A stretch of 64,000 nt of DNA, from contig CALCXM010000082.1 in assembly GCA_937905825.1 (NCBI GenBank), positions 155,990 through 219,989 on the forward strand, in the 5' to 3' direction. Both the position numbers and the translations under genes were made by a program. The notes beneath the pieces are model-generated. The model saw only the letters and a program-made list of their open reading frames with translations. It did no database searches and had not been told where the DNA came from. This document shows positions 46,930 to 55,438 of this stretch, piece after piece. Position 1 is the first letter of the stretch. Each line of letters begins with the position of its first letter. Origin of the DNA: an uncultured bacterium. GTDB taxonomy: Bacteria > Planctomycetota > UBA1135 > GCA-002686595.

Positions 46930-47051
46930 GGGCAGCACTGGTGTGGCAGCGGGCGGGCCCGGGGATTGGCTTTCCATCGGCGAGGACCCAGGCGAAGAAG
47001 TTAGCGAAGACTCCAACGCGAACTCTTCCGAGCGCCACTCAGGGAATACTT

Positions 47052-47088
47052 CTGAAACTGCGTGGGAACCCTGAAACTGCGTGGGAAC
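47052..47088. repeat. 18-base direct repeat, two copies
   Basis: CTGAAACTGCGTGGGAAC occurs at 47052-47069 and again at 47071-47088 with one base between. A related inverted copy (CCACAGCG TTCCCACGCAGTTCC) is at 51203-51225. The repeats sit between tRNA-Lys and the transposase-like gene. Confidence 0.65.
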
Positions 47089-47110
47089 GATGTGGGCTCC
47101 GGACCGAGTC

Positions 47111-48178
47111 TTACTCCTCAGCCATCTGCAACGCCCCCTGGTAGCTTTCCACCGACTTGCCCCTCGGCGACAGCGGATGAATGCTGCGGTCTCCCCATAT
47201 CTGCCTCCACGAAAGCAGCTCCCGAATCGTCAACGGCCGGTGCACAAACCCCATCAGTTCTGCCGGGGTTTCCCGGTCATGGTTGAAGCGGGTCTTCACT
47301 AGATTTCGAACCGCCATGTGCATTTGCAGAGCCAGATCCAGGAACCTTCGCTTCTTGCTCACCAGCCAGGACTGGCGACGCAAACGCCCGCTCATGTCAC
47401 GCAGCCGCGCGTCCTCATGATTGATCGGAAAGAGCGGATTCCACGGCGTCCGAGGGACCTTGCTGTTCGTCTTCAGATGCGTGAGCCGGCTCTTGCCAAA
47501 GGCAGCCTTCGCAAGCCCGGGATAGGTACGCTTCTCGTCGGAGCGCAAGGTGATAGTAGTTGTCGAGCCCACAAGCTTTCGCCCTCGATCCAGCGTCCGT
47601 TTGATCGCCCGACGGGAGCGATCCTTGCGTATACCTAGCCGTTGCTCCTCGCTAGCGATGATTTCGAGGCGTTTTTTCGTCATCTTGCCCCGCGGCCGAA
47701 TCGTCTCGGACTCGGCCCAGATGCAGTAGCGGCTGGGTCCATCCAACAGGACCGGCACAGAGAGTGGCCGCGTGTTTCGGCGGGTCTCGAACGTCTCCAT
47801 CTCGTCGAACTGCAGCTGGTATTCGCGCTCCACGGGAAAGCGCAGATTCAAGTTGAGCTGTCTCAAGTGACGGCCAATTTTGCGCAGCTTGAGCTCGGTG
47901 CAACGCAGGCTCAGACCAAGCCGCCGGGAGCACATGCGAATGCCCACGCCCATGGTGGTGAGGTCCACCAGGCGCGCATTGAGATCGGGGCGTTTGTCGT
48001 GGTAGTCAGCGCGGAAGGTCTGCCTCGAGAAGGTGTGCCGACAGGATCGGCAGCGGAAGCGTGGCACGGGATGCGCTCGACACTTGGGCCAGTAGTGGCC
48101 GTGGCGCTGGAAGAATTTTGGGGACGGTGCGCGGTGCTGGGAGCATCGGCGACGGGGGCAAAAGGGGGGCGTGAACAT
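47111..48178 (-). CDS. Transposase-like protein with N-terminal zinc ribbon
   Basis: The start is taken at ATG 48178 (355 residues); the frame is open to 48316. The N-terminus has a Cys-rich zinc-ribbon-like region (FCPRRRCSQHR ... RFRCRSCRHTFSRQTFRADY), as in IS1-type and related transposases, then an HTH-like part (LVDLTTMGVGIRMCSRRLGL). A catalytic-like FDEMETFE and VPVLLDGPSRYCIWAE follow. The rest is very basic (KKRLEIIASEEQRLGIRKDR). No terminal inverted repeats or target duplication were found by eye, so this may be a domesticated or decayed element. It lies next to tRNA-Lys. Confidence 0.6.
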   Translation of the reverse strand: MFTPPFCPRRRCSQHRAPSPKFFQRHGHYWPKCRAHPVPRFRCRSCRHTFSRQTFRADYHDKRPDLNARLVDLTTMGVGIRMCSRRLGLSLRCTELKLRKIGRHLRQLNLNLRFPVEREYQLQFDEMETFETRRNTRPLSVPVLLDGPSRYCIWAESETIRPRGKMTKKRLEIIASEEQRLGIRKDRSRRAIKRTLDRGRKLVGSTTTITLRSDEKRTYPGLAKAAFGKSRLTHLKTNSKVPRTPWNPLFPINHEDARLRDMSGRLRRQSWLVSKKRRFLDLALQMHMAVRNLVKTRFNHDRETPAELMGFVHRPLTIRELLSWRQIWGDRSIHPLSPRGKSVESYQGALQMAEE

Positions 48179-48424
48179 GGGCAAATCTCCTGGCGGAGAG
48201 CGTCCTGAGGCCCTCCGACAGGGAGCAGACGGACGCAAGCTCTGGTGGTCACGCGGGTTCTGCGAGAACGGGAAGCGGGGATCCACATTCTCTGCACGCA
48301 GTTTCGAACCCATCACTGCGTCCTCCCAAGGTCCCCGATGGCATCCAGCCCTTGGAAACTTGTCACTCCTTGACCGGGGCCCGATGGTCGGTATCTCGCG
48401 GACCGCTATCTGTGGCGCTGGCTC

Positions 48425-49420
48425 CTAGCTACCGCCAGGAGAGACGAGCTCGATCTCAGGCCGACAAGCCTGGGTGCTCCAGCCACCGAGCGCCTGGTAG
48501 GCGCGCGCCCAGTAGCCCGCCCGGGTGACTCCTGCGAAACCGAGCAGGGCCATCGTGGCCAGCCCGACGACGAGGGTTTCACCCACAGGCAGGATGTCTC
48601 CGAGCAAGCTCAGCCCCACCGAGAGGACACTGATCGCCAAGTCGAGCATCAGGCCAACGGCGACCGTGCGCCCCGTGCTCCAGGGGTCATGCTTGGCCAA
48701 GCGCCAAGCGTGGGTCAAGGCCGAGGCGACGCCGCGCTTGTTGCTAGCCAGGCTTTGCAGGGCCAAGAGCTGAAGAATAGAGAGCAGCACCGCATAGATT
48801 GACAAAAAGGCGAGCCCAGGCAACAGCACTCCGAGCCAAATCATGGCCCCGAACTCCTTGCCGATGTTGTTGTAGAGCCCTTCCCAAAGGAACACGATCG
48901 GCAAGCACACGAGCGCGAGCACTGCACCCATCGTCACGATCAAGAGCACATTGAGTCCCCCGGCCGCGGCCGTCAGTCCGCGCCCCGCTCGCCAAGCGTG
49001 ACGCAAGCGCGGGGGGCCGGAGATGCGACTGATCTCCGCCCAGACCGCCGGCGGCGCGATGCGCGCCAAGCCCGCTTGCAAGCGAAAGACGAAGAACAGC
49101 AACGGAGTCATCAGCACGAGGCCGAAGGCTCCGCCAAGCGTGTATCCAACGGTCTGGAACAGACTCTCCCGGTCGCCGGCCGCTACCAGCCCGAGGGCCG
49201 CATTGCCATCGACCAGCAAGTTGGCGAGCCCTGCCAAGAGGCCCAAACCGATGCTGGGGTAGAGCAGGCCCGCGAGCCACAGGCTGGAGGGCCGGCCCGC
49301 GTCCCGTGCGGCGTGGGCTAGGGCGTCAACCGCCCGTCGCAAGGACCAGGCCTGGGCCGGGTCTCCGGCAAAGGAACTCTGCGTCGGTGTGGGGCGCGAG
49401 TCGTGTCCTTGGTCAACCAT
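48425..49420 (-). CDS. Multi-pass membrane protein of unknown function
   Basis: The 331-residue protein starts at ATG 49420; a GTG six bases upstream is possible. After about 50 hydrophilic residues there are roughly six hydrophobic segments: SLWLAGLLYPSIGLGLLAGL, LGGAFGLVLMTPLLFFVF, VLLIVTMGAVLALVCLPIVF, LGVLLPGLAFLSIYAVLLS, VGLMLDLAISVLSVGLSLLG and VVGLATMALLGFAGVTRAGY. The central NKRGVASALTHAWRLAKHDP suggests a DUF-type membrane glycerophosphodiesterase-like or similar fold, but I cannot assign it. No strong neighbour clue. Confidence 0.7.
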   Translation of the reverse strand: MVDQGHDSRPTPTQSSFAGDPAQAWSLRRAVDALAHAARDAGRPSSLWLAGLLYPSIGLGLLAGLANLLVDGNAALGLVAAGDRESLFQTVGYTLGGAFGLVLMTPLLFFVFRLQAGLARIAPPAVWAEISRISGPPRLRHAWRAGRGLTAAAGGLNVLLIVTMGAVLALVCLPIVFLWEGLYNNIGKEFGAMIWLGVLLPGLAFLSIYAVLLSILQLLALQSLASNKRGVASALTHAWRLAKHDPWSTGRTVAVGLMLDLAISVLSVGLSLLGDILPVGETLVVGLATMALLGFAGVTRAGYWARAYQALGGWSTQACRPEIELVSPGGS

Positions 49421-49604
49421 CTGCACTCAATGCGTCGCGCGCTCCGGGGCATTTTGGGCGGTGAGGATTCCGAGTCGAGAATTCGCCACGGACAGTCCAG
49501 CCTGGTGTGACATCCAAGTCGCCCCTGCGGGCCCAATCCGGGACGCTCGCTTCAAAGCGCTTGGCAAAGGCCAGGAAGCGCGCGCCGGAGTTGGTGAAGT
49601 CGCG

Positions 49605-50942
49605 CTACAGGGCGTTCTCGAGCACGCTCTGTGCGCAAGCAGCCTCAACGTCTTCGATCGACTTGGGAATTGATCCTGTCAAGTTCTCGTAGCCGCTCTC
49701 AGTGACCAATATGTCGTCCTCAATGCGCACGCCGATCCCGCGCCAACGCTCTTCGACAGTCTCGTCATCCGCGGCGATGTAGATGCCGGGTTCCACGGTG
49801 AACACCATGCCAGCCGCCATCGGGCGGGACTCTTTGCCCACGGTGTAGGAACCGCAATCGTGGACGTCGAGTCCGAGGTAGTGACTGGTGCCGTGCATGA
49901 AGAAGCGCCGGTAGCTCTCGTCCTCGATCACGCTCTCCTCCGTGCCCTCTAGCAGTCCGAGGCGGATCATCCCGCGCACCAAAACACCCAATGCAGTCTT
50001 GTGCACGAGGTTGTGGGGCACGCCGGGTTTGACGAGGTTGATGGCCGCCTCTTCTGCTTCGAGCACGAGCTCATAGATTTGACGCTGCTCTGGATTGAAG
50101 GTGCCGTTGATCGGAAAGGTGCGCGTCACATCGGTGGCGTAGTAATCCATCTCTGCTCCCGCGTCGATCAGCAGCAAGTCCCCGTCCTTGAGCTCCATCT
50201 TGTTCTCCACGTAATGCAAGATGCAGGCGTTCTCGCCGCCCGCGATGATCGACGTGTAGGCCTGACCTGTCGATCCGTTCTTGCGGAAGGTGTAGTCGAT
50301 GAATGCATCGATCTCGCACTCGTTCATGCCCGGCTTGGCGAGGCCCATGGCACCCGCGTGGGCTTGGTGCGTGATGGCCGCGCCGCGCCGCATGAGGTCC
50401 AGCTCCTCCGCTGATTTGAAGAGGCGCAGTTCGTGCAGGCTCGGGGAGGGATCCACGAGTTCGAGCGGAGCGAGGATTCCACCGCGCGCCTTGCCGCGCA
50501 GGCTGGCGAGCACCTTGAGGACTTCGCGATCGCGCGCTTCCTCTTCGCCAGCGCGGTACATGATTTGTTCGTAGCCCGAGAGCAGCCCGGGCAGGTCGTC
50601 CCAGAGGTCCTCAATGTCGCGGGATTCGTCCACCTGAAGGTGGTCCGGCGCGCGCTCAATTCCGAGGCGCCGACCATTCCAAGTCTCGAGCAAAGGGTCG
50701 CGATCCCGGAGGAACAGGACGCTGCGCAGCTCGGGCTTTTCCTTCGTGCCCTCGGGCAAAAGCACGAGCACACTGCCGGGCTCTTCAAACCCCGTCACGT
50801 ACCAAAAATCGCTCGTGGGACGAAAGCGGAACTCACAGTCGTGGTTGCGCGTCCGGGGGGGCGAGGTCGGAATGATGGCGGCGGTGCGGTCTTCGCTGAG
50901 TTTCTGAATCAGGCGCTCGCGGTTGGCTTGGTACATCGTCAT
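49605..50942 (-). CDS. pepP: Xaa-Pro aminopeptidase (aminopeptidase P)
   Basis: The 445-residue protein cleaves the N-terminal residue before proline. The N-terminal creatinase/AMP_N domain has FRFRPTSDFWYVTGFEEPGS. The pita-bread catalytic domain has all metal ligands: DAGAEMDYYATDVTR (two Asp), HGTSHYLGLDVHD (His), TVEPGIYIA (Glu) and GVRIEDDILVT (Glu). Length is that of bacterial PepP, a tetramer or dimer needing Mn. Both flanking gaps have no gene; the one upstream is described separately. Confidence 0.96.
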   Translation of the reverse strand: MTMYQANRERLIQKLSEDRTAAIIPTSPPRTRNHDCEFRFRPTSDFWYVTGFEEPGSVLVLLPEGTKEKPELRSVLFLRDRDPLLETWNGRRLGIERAPDHLQVDESRDIEDLWDDLPGLLSGYEQIMYRAGEEEARDREVLKVLASLRGKARGGILAPLELVDPSPSLHELRLFKSAEELDLMRRGAAITHQAHAGAMGLAKPGMNECEIDAFIDYTFRKNGSTGQAYTSIIAGGENACILHYVENKMELKDGDLLLIDAGAEMDYYATDVTRTFPINGTFNPEQRQIYELVLEAEEAAINLVKPGVPHNLVHKTALGVLVRGMIRLGLLEGTEESVIEDESYRRFFMHGTSHYLGLDVHDCGSYTVGKESRPMAAGMVFTVEPGIYIAADDETVEERWRGIGVRIEDDILVTESGYENLTGSIPKSIEDVEAACAQSVLENAL

Positions 50943-51320
50943 AGCTTCGGAAACGGGGCAGGCGGGTCGGTGCTGGGAGGGGGATTCGAGGAGGATGAAT
51001 GGCGTGCAAGGGTACTAAACTGACTGGCATCAGTGTGGACCGGGGGGTGGGCACAGCTGAATGCCTGCCAGGCAATCGCCTTGGGGAGGGCAGTGAGGGG
51101 AGAATGCTTGGGGAATGCTGCCGCTCGTAGGCCCTCCGAAATTCATGGAGCAGTGCAAGCCTAGGCCGCACCTAGGGTTCCGCGAGACTGCCCCAGACCA
51201 TTCCACAGCGTTCCCACGCAGTTCCAAACGCCTCCAAAGCAGCCGGCGAAGAGCGCAGTCCTTCCCACGGCACTCCGCTCCCGGGGAGGAGGGCTCCCGA
51301 CATCAGGCGCGCGCCGACTC
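50943..51320. other. Gene-free stretch of 378 bases with short GC-rich repeats
   Basis: No coding frame is supported here. The stretch contains GCCTGCCAGGC (51064-51074), repeated GGGAATGC/GAGAATGC words, and the inverted copy of the AACTGCGTGGGAAC repeat seen at 47 kb (51203-51225). It separates the minus-strand pepP from the preceding minus-strand gene, so it should hold the pepP promoter. Confidence 0.5.
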
Positions 51321-52367
51321 CTACCTCTGCTCCAGGGCGTAACGTTCCGCCGCGGAAGCGAGTGCCAGCAACTTGCGACGACCCGCGGCCCCCGCGGGCA
51401 GGTGGCAAACCGTCGGGGTCCAGGGCTCGACGAGGGGCGGGTTGGCAGCGGAGGTCAGTCCCACTGGCAAGTCAAAGACCCGACCTAGGGCCTTGGCGAA
51501 CGACAGACTCTCTTGCTTGAGCTGCGGATCCTCCCCGCAATCGAACCACAGGCCGCCGTTCCTGATTCCGCGCGCCAAGTCTCCCTTGGGCACTTGGGGC
51601 AAGCGTTCCCCGACCCGGCTGTAACGCCCGAAGAGGTTGAGCTCCTCGGAGCCAGGCAGCAGTTGCACGGTCAGCGCTTGGTGGGGCACATCCTCCCGCA
51701 TCCAGTCGATGTACTCGATCGTGATTTCGCGACCGAAGGTTTCCGGCAGCAGAACCGAGAGGGTCACGGCCCCTCCCGATACGTGCAGAAGATCCACTTG
51801 CACGCCGGAAGGCTCGACGGTGATCTGCATGTTGATCGTTGCGTCGGCGAGGCGGATGCCGTCGATCTTGGCGATGCGATGGCGCAGGCTCCCGCGTGGA
51901 TCGCCGGGCAGAGCGGGGGGCAGGGCCGGGTGCAAGAGCACTCCGTCAGGCAAGGGTGCCGCCAGCCCGCCGAGTGCAGGACGCTCAGCCATGGAGATAC
52001 CGGGGAGCAGGTACGGCATCATGGCCGCTGTCCATTCTGGAGATCCGCCCAAGCGTGAGAAGTGAGCCCAGGCGTCCTCCCAGCGATCTTGATCTGCGGC
52101 CAGGACCAAGAGGCCCGCGCGGCAGGGGAGTGAAGTTTCATCGGCGCCAGCTTCCAGGTGCAGCCAATCCGCCCAAGTCTGCCAGCGCTCCTGCGCGGAG
52201 GCCTTGGAGATCTCGACCAGCCAGGGCGCCGCAACCAGCAACCCCTCGTCGATGGAAGCGGGAACCGTCTGCGGCCCGACGGCAGCCCAGGCTCGGGCCG
52301 CTTCGCTCTCGGGCAATTGGACGCCGCTGGACAAAGTCTGACAGATCAGGAAAAGGGGAAGCAACAT
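51321..52367 (-). CDS. Secreted protein of unknown function
   Basis: The 348-residue protein has a short signal peptide (LLPLFLICQTLSSGVQ). The mature part is Trp- and Pro-rich, with APWLVEISKASAQERWQTWA, WLHLEAGADETSLP, MPYLLPGISMAERPALGG and ITVEPSGVQVDLLHVSGGAV. No known family is recognised. It ends just before the repeat-rich gap upstream of pepP. Confidence 0.6.
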   Translation of the reverse strand: MLLPLFLICQTLSSGVQLPESEAARAWAAVGPQTVPASIDEGLLVAAPWLVEISKASAQERWQTWADWLHLEAGADETSLPCRAGLLVLAADQDRWEDAWAHFSRLGGSPEWTAAMMPYLLPGISMAERPALGGLAAPLPDGVLLHPALPPALPGDPRGSLRHRIAKIDGIRLADATINMQITVEPSGVQVDLLHVSGGAVTLSVLLPETFGREITIEYIDWMREDVPHQALTVQLLPGSEELNLFGRYSRVGERLPQVPKGDLARGIRNGGLWFDCGEDPQLKQESLSFAKALGRVFDLPVGLTSAANPPLVEPWTPTVCHLPAGAAGRRKLLALASAAERYALEQR

Positions 52368-52579
52368 AGTCAGAGGTTCGGGGTCCGGGAGGGTCCCGTC
52401 AAGGACCCAGCCAGAGGGTCCTGTGCAAGGATTGGGTGGGAGGAGCGAGCGAGGAGGCCTTCCAAGCAGCAGGTCCCCGGGTAGAACGCAAACCGGGAAG
52501 CCAGGTTCACCCTTGAGCCCTGGGGAATTCGGAGGAGAATGATTCCTCGTGTTGCCTGAAGCCCCGACCCAAGCGAACC

Positions 52580-52846
52580 GTGATCGACAAGGACCTCCTG
52601 GCCATCCTGGCCTGCCCGCAATCCCACCAAGCCCTGACCGTCTTGAGCGCCGCGGGTTTGCAGGCTCTCAATGAACGCATCGCCGCGGGGGGGGTGAAAA
52701 CCGCCGGGGGCACCAGCTTGTCCGAGGCCTTGGAAGCCGGGCTCCTGCGCCAAGATCAAACGGTGGTCTACCCGATTCGCGATGCCATTCCGGTGCTGCT
52801 CGTGGACGAGGGCATTCTGATCGGCGACTTGGGACTCGAGCTCTAG
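52580..52846 (+). CDS. Trm112/YcaR-like protein
   Basis: The 88-residue protein contains LLAILACPQSHQALTVLSA, then DQTVVYPIRDAIPVLLVDEG and the acidic end typical of Trm112/YcaR (UPF0434) proteins. Only one Cys of the usual CPxCK site is kept, so zinc binding is doubtful. Family members are small partners of methyltransferases or of unknown role. It lies 48 bases before the EboE-like gene on the same strand. Confidence 0.82.
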   Translation: MIDKDLLAILACPQSHQALTVLSAAGLQALNERIAAGGVKTAGGTSLSEALEAGLLRQDQTVVYPIRDAIPVLLVDEGILIGDLGLEL

Positions 52847-52894
52847 GGGAGCGAAGCACCGGCGCAGTCGCTCCGGCGACGTGCCAGGCGGCCC

Positions 52895-54136
52895 ATGCGT
52901 TTTGAACATCCCGATCTCCCGGGCCGCGACTTGCGTCTGGCCTACTGCTTGAACCTGCACGGTGCAGACGACTTCGCCGGCGTCCTGCGCGGCATGGATG
53001 CCATCACCCTGCCCTTGCGCGATCGCTTGGCGGGAGACGGACTCTTCGGGGTTGGCATGTACTTTCCCGCGGCCATCGCGACCCACTTGGATTCCGCCCA
53101 AGGTGCCGCGGACCGCGCTCAACTGCGCGCGTACTTGCAGCGCGAGCGACTCGATCCCTTCACCTTCAACGCCTTCCCCTTCGGTGGCTTCCACGCGGAT
53201 GGTTTGAAGCAATCCGTCTTCGCGCCGACTTGGTTCGAAGACGAACGCTTGCAGTACACCTTGGCTGTCGGACGCTTGGCCGCGGAGTTGAACGGGCCGC
53301 ATGCGGGGCACGTTTCAATCAGCACGCACCCCGGCCGCTTCGGTCCTTGGGAGGGCGCGCAGTTCGCCGAGGCATGCGCGCGCTTGGAGCAAGTCGTGAT
53401 GGCGTTTGCGGAAATCGAATCCCAAGGGGGAGCGCGCTTGCGCCTCGCCTTGGAAGCCGAACCGCGTGCCGTGGCGGGGGACATGGCGAGCTTGGGCGAA
53501 CTTCTCAATAGCATTCGCGAAGCCTTGGAGCCGCGTGTCGGCGCAGAGCGCATCGCCGCGCACCTGGGCGCTTGCCTCGACACCTGTCACGCGAGCGTGG
53601 AATTCGAAAGCGCCGCCCAGGCTGTCTCCTCGGTCAGCGTTCTGCCCCTAGGCAAGGTCCAGGTCTCCAGCGCGATTCGCCTGCGCGACCCGGGCTCCCA
53701 GCCCCTGGCGCGCCGGGAACTCTTTGCCCTCGACGAGCCGCGCTACTTGCATCAAACCACCGGAATGCGCGGGACAGAATTCCTGCGCGCCACGGATCTG
53801 CCGGAGGTTGAAGCGGCCTGCGCGGACCCCAATTCTGCTTGGCTGACCTGCGACGAATGGCGCACGCACTTTCACGTTCCGATCGATCTGCAGCGCTTGG
53901 AAGGCAACGGATTGGAGACGACCCGGGACCACGCCCTGGAGACGTTGCAGGAACTTCTGGCCCATCCTGAGCTGTGGGGCGCGCCCCAATTGCACGTAGA
54001 AATCGAGACCTACACCTGGGACATCCTGCCCAAATCCGCTGGCGGCGGCGCCGACCTGGTGCAGGGCTTGGAGCGCGAGTACCGTCCTGTTTTGCAGGTC
54101 CTGGAGAAGGCCGGTTGGCGCCAAGTCACGGGCTGA
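52895..54136 (+). CDS. eboE: EboE-like metabolite traffic protein (TIM-barrel fold)
   Basis: The 413-residue protein matches EboE by its whole N-terminal layout: LAYCLNLHGADDFAGVLRGM, FGVGMYFPAAIATHL, RLDPFTFNAFPFGGFHADGL, KQSVFAPTWFEDERLQYTL and HVSISTHPG, with an apurinic-endonuclease-like barrel. EboE belongs to the Ebo cluster, proposed to move metabolites across or into the envelope in cyanobacteria, Bacteroidetes and others. The other ebo genes are not seen here. The symbol is by family resemblance only. Confidence 0.82.
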   Translation: MRFEHPDLPGRDLRLAYCLNLHGADDFAGVLRGMDAITLPLRDRLAGDGLFGVGMYFPAAIATHLDSAQGAADRAQLRAYLQRERLDPFTFNAFPFGGFHADGLKQSVFAPTWFEDERLQYTLAVGRLAAELNGPHAGHVSISTHPGRFGPWEGAQFAEACARLEQVVMAFAEIESQGGARLRLALEAEPRAVAGDMASLGELLNSIREALEPRVGAERIAAHLGACLDTCHASVEFESAAQAVSSVSVLPLGKVQVSSAIRLRDPGSQPLARRELFALDEPRYLHQTTGMRGTEFLRATDLPEVEAACADPNSAWLTCDEWRTHFHVPIDLQRLEGNGLETTRDHALETLQELLAHPELWGAPQLHVEIETYTWDILPKSAGGGADLVQGLEREYRPVLQVLEKAGWRQVTG

Positions 54137-54180
54137 TTTCCCTCTTCGAACGGCTCCCGAGAAAAACTCTTTTGAAGCCG

Positions 54181-54209
54181 TTGACTTGCCCTTCTGAGCC
54201 CCGTATTCT
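54181..54209 (+). promoter_or_regulatory. tRNA-Glu promoter
   Basis: TTGACT (54181-54186) and TATTCT (54204-54209) are 17 bases apart, a strong sigma-70-like pair. They lie about 50 bases before the mature tRNA-Glu at 54260. Confidence 0.7.
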
Positions 54210-54259
54210 CCCGCCCATCGAGGCAACGACCATTGCCCCGACGCCAATCGAACACGGTT

Positions 54260-54337
54260 GGCCCCGTCGTCTAGTCTGGCCTAGGACACCAGGTTTTCAT
54301 CCTGGCGACTGGGGTTCAAATCCCCACGGGGTCACCA
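54260..54337 (+). tRNA. tRNA-Glu (anticodon TTC), CCA encoded
   Basis: The cloverleaf has acceptor GGCCCCG / CGGGGTC (one G-T pair), and the anticodon stem CCAGG / CCTGG around TTTTCAT with anticodon TTC. The T stem is GGGG(T)-type around TTCAAAT, and CCA is encoded. It is 78 bases long and ends at CCA. Confidence 0.95.
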
Positions 54338-54343
54338 CCTATT

Positions 54344-54388
54344 GCCGAAGCCTTTTCCGACATTGTCGGAAGAGGCTTCGGCTTTTTT
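54344..54388 (+). terminator. Rho-independent terminator after tRNA-Glu
   Basis: A 9-base stem GCCGAAGCC (54344-54352) pairs with GGCTTCGGC (54374-54382), with an inner CCGACATTGTCGG stem, and is followed by six T's (54383-54388). It begins 6 bases after the tRNA. Confidence 0.9.
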
Positions 54389-54577
54389 GCGCCGCTCCGC
54401 TCCGCTTTTTGCTCGCCGTTTTGCTGCTTGCCATGGCGGGTGGCGCGGGGCCTGTAGGTTGGTTGCCGTCGTGCGGCGGCTGAACCGGGCGGGGTGTTGT
54501 CCGGAGCCGCGTTCTGGTCGGTTTGAAGTGAGAGCGGCCCTGCGAGAGTCCAGCGGCCGTGCTGCGGGGCCTTTGCG

Positions 54578-55438
54578 CTAGGTCCTCGAAAGTGCCTCGA
54601 GCTGCAGCTCGACGAGTAGGCCTTCGGCCTTTGCCCTATCGGGATGCTCGGACAGTTGGGAGGTCTTCAGCTTGCGTTCTAGGGTCGCGGTCATCCGCGC
54701 AGCGAGCTCCATCAGCTGCACGTACTCGAGCGCGCCATCTCGGATCCCGAGCAACCACTCGGCGTCGGGGCGCCGAACGATGACTTGCCCCAGGGTGAGA
54801 ACCTCGTCGCCCATCTTGAGCAGTCGAATCAAGTGCATGGCGTGTTTGGTGTCGTACCCGTACTGTTCCTCGAGCGCCGCCCGGGACGGATTGCGGTCTC
54901 TACGCCAAGCCTTGAAGTGCTGCCAGTGCTTGAAATCTGCCTCGTGCGCCTTCTGCTGATCCGCGTCGGGAAAGCGCATGCGGCCGCCCACTTCCTGGGC
55001 GCCATAGGTGGCCGGGTCGGGGGCGCAGCTTGGGGGGCTCCGCAGCCAACGGTGGTGGCGTTCCATACGCTTCAATTGGGCGAGGGCATAGCCGAGGAAG
55101 CGCTGCCCCACCTGTTTTGAGAGGAAGCAATCTCGGTCCTGCAAGATTCGACGACCTGCGTCGGTGAGGAACAGGAAATCCTCGGCGTGGCAGTACAAGG
55201 ATTCCATGATGTTTGGATTCCCTTTCAAGGCTAGGCGCACGAACTTCTCGAGCGAGTACGTGACGTGGTCGCCGCCCTCGCTCTCGTGCTGCTCAAATTG
55301 AGTCAAGCCGATCAGAACACGAGCTGGAGGGATGCACACACCGCGCGTGTCTGTGTCGCTGCCTTCCCTGGCCAGTCCGTGGGCCCGGGAACCTGAGAGA
55401 GTGCGCAGGATCAGGTTCGTCTCCCAGAACTCATCCAC
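54578..55438 (-). CDS. Nucleotidyltransferase-domain protein (second of a pair)
   Basis: The start at GTG 55438 overlaps the stop of the upstream gene by eight bases. It carries the nucleotidyltransferase signature LSGSRAHGLAREGSDTDTRG, with the GS and DxD motif near residue 17, and an all-helical C-terminus (YDTKHAMHLIRLLKMGDE), giving 286 residues. It belongs with COG3541-like polymerase-beta-fold proteins (YcgL group) of uncertain substrate. It is a divergent paralogue of the preceding gene and probably translationally coupled to it. Confidence 0.82.
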   Translation of the reverse strand: MDEFWETNLILRTLSGSRAHGLAREGSDTDTRGVCIPPARVLIGLTQFEQHESEGGDHVTYSLEKFVRLALKGNPNIMESLYCHAEDFLFLTDAGRRILQDRDCFLSKQVGQRFLGYALAQLKRMERHHRWLRSPPSCAPDPATYGAQEVGGRMRFPDADQQKAHEADFKHWQHFKAWRRDRNPSRAALEEQYGYDTKHAMHLIRLLKMGDEVLTLGQVIVRRPDAEWLLGIRDGALEYVQLMELAARMTATLERKLKTSQLSEHPDRAKAEGLLVELQLEALSRT

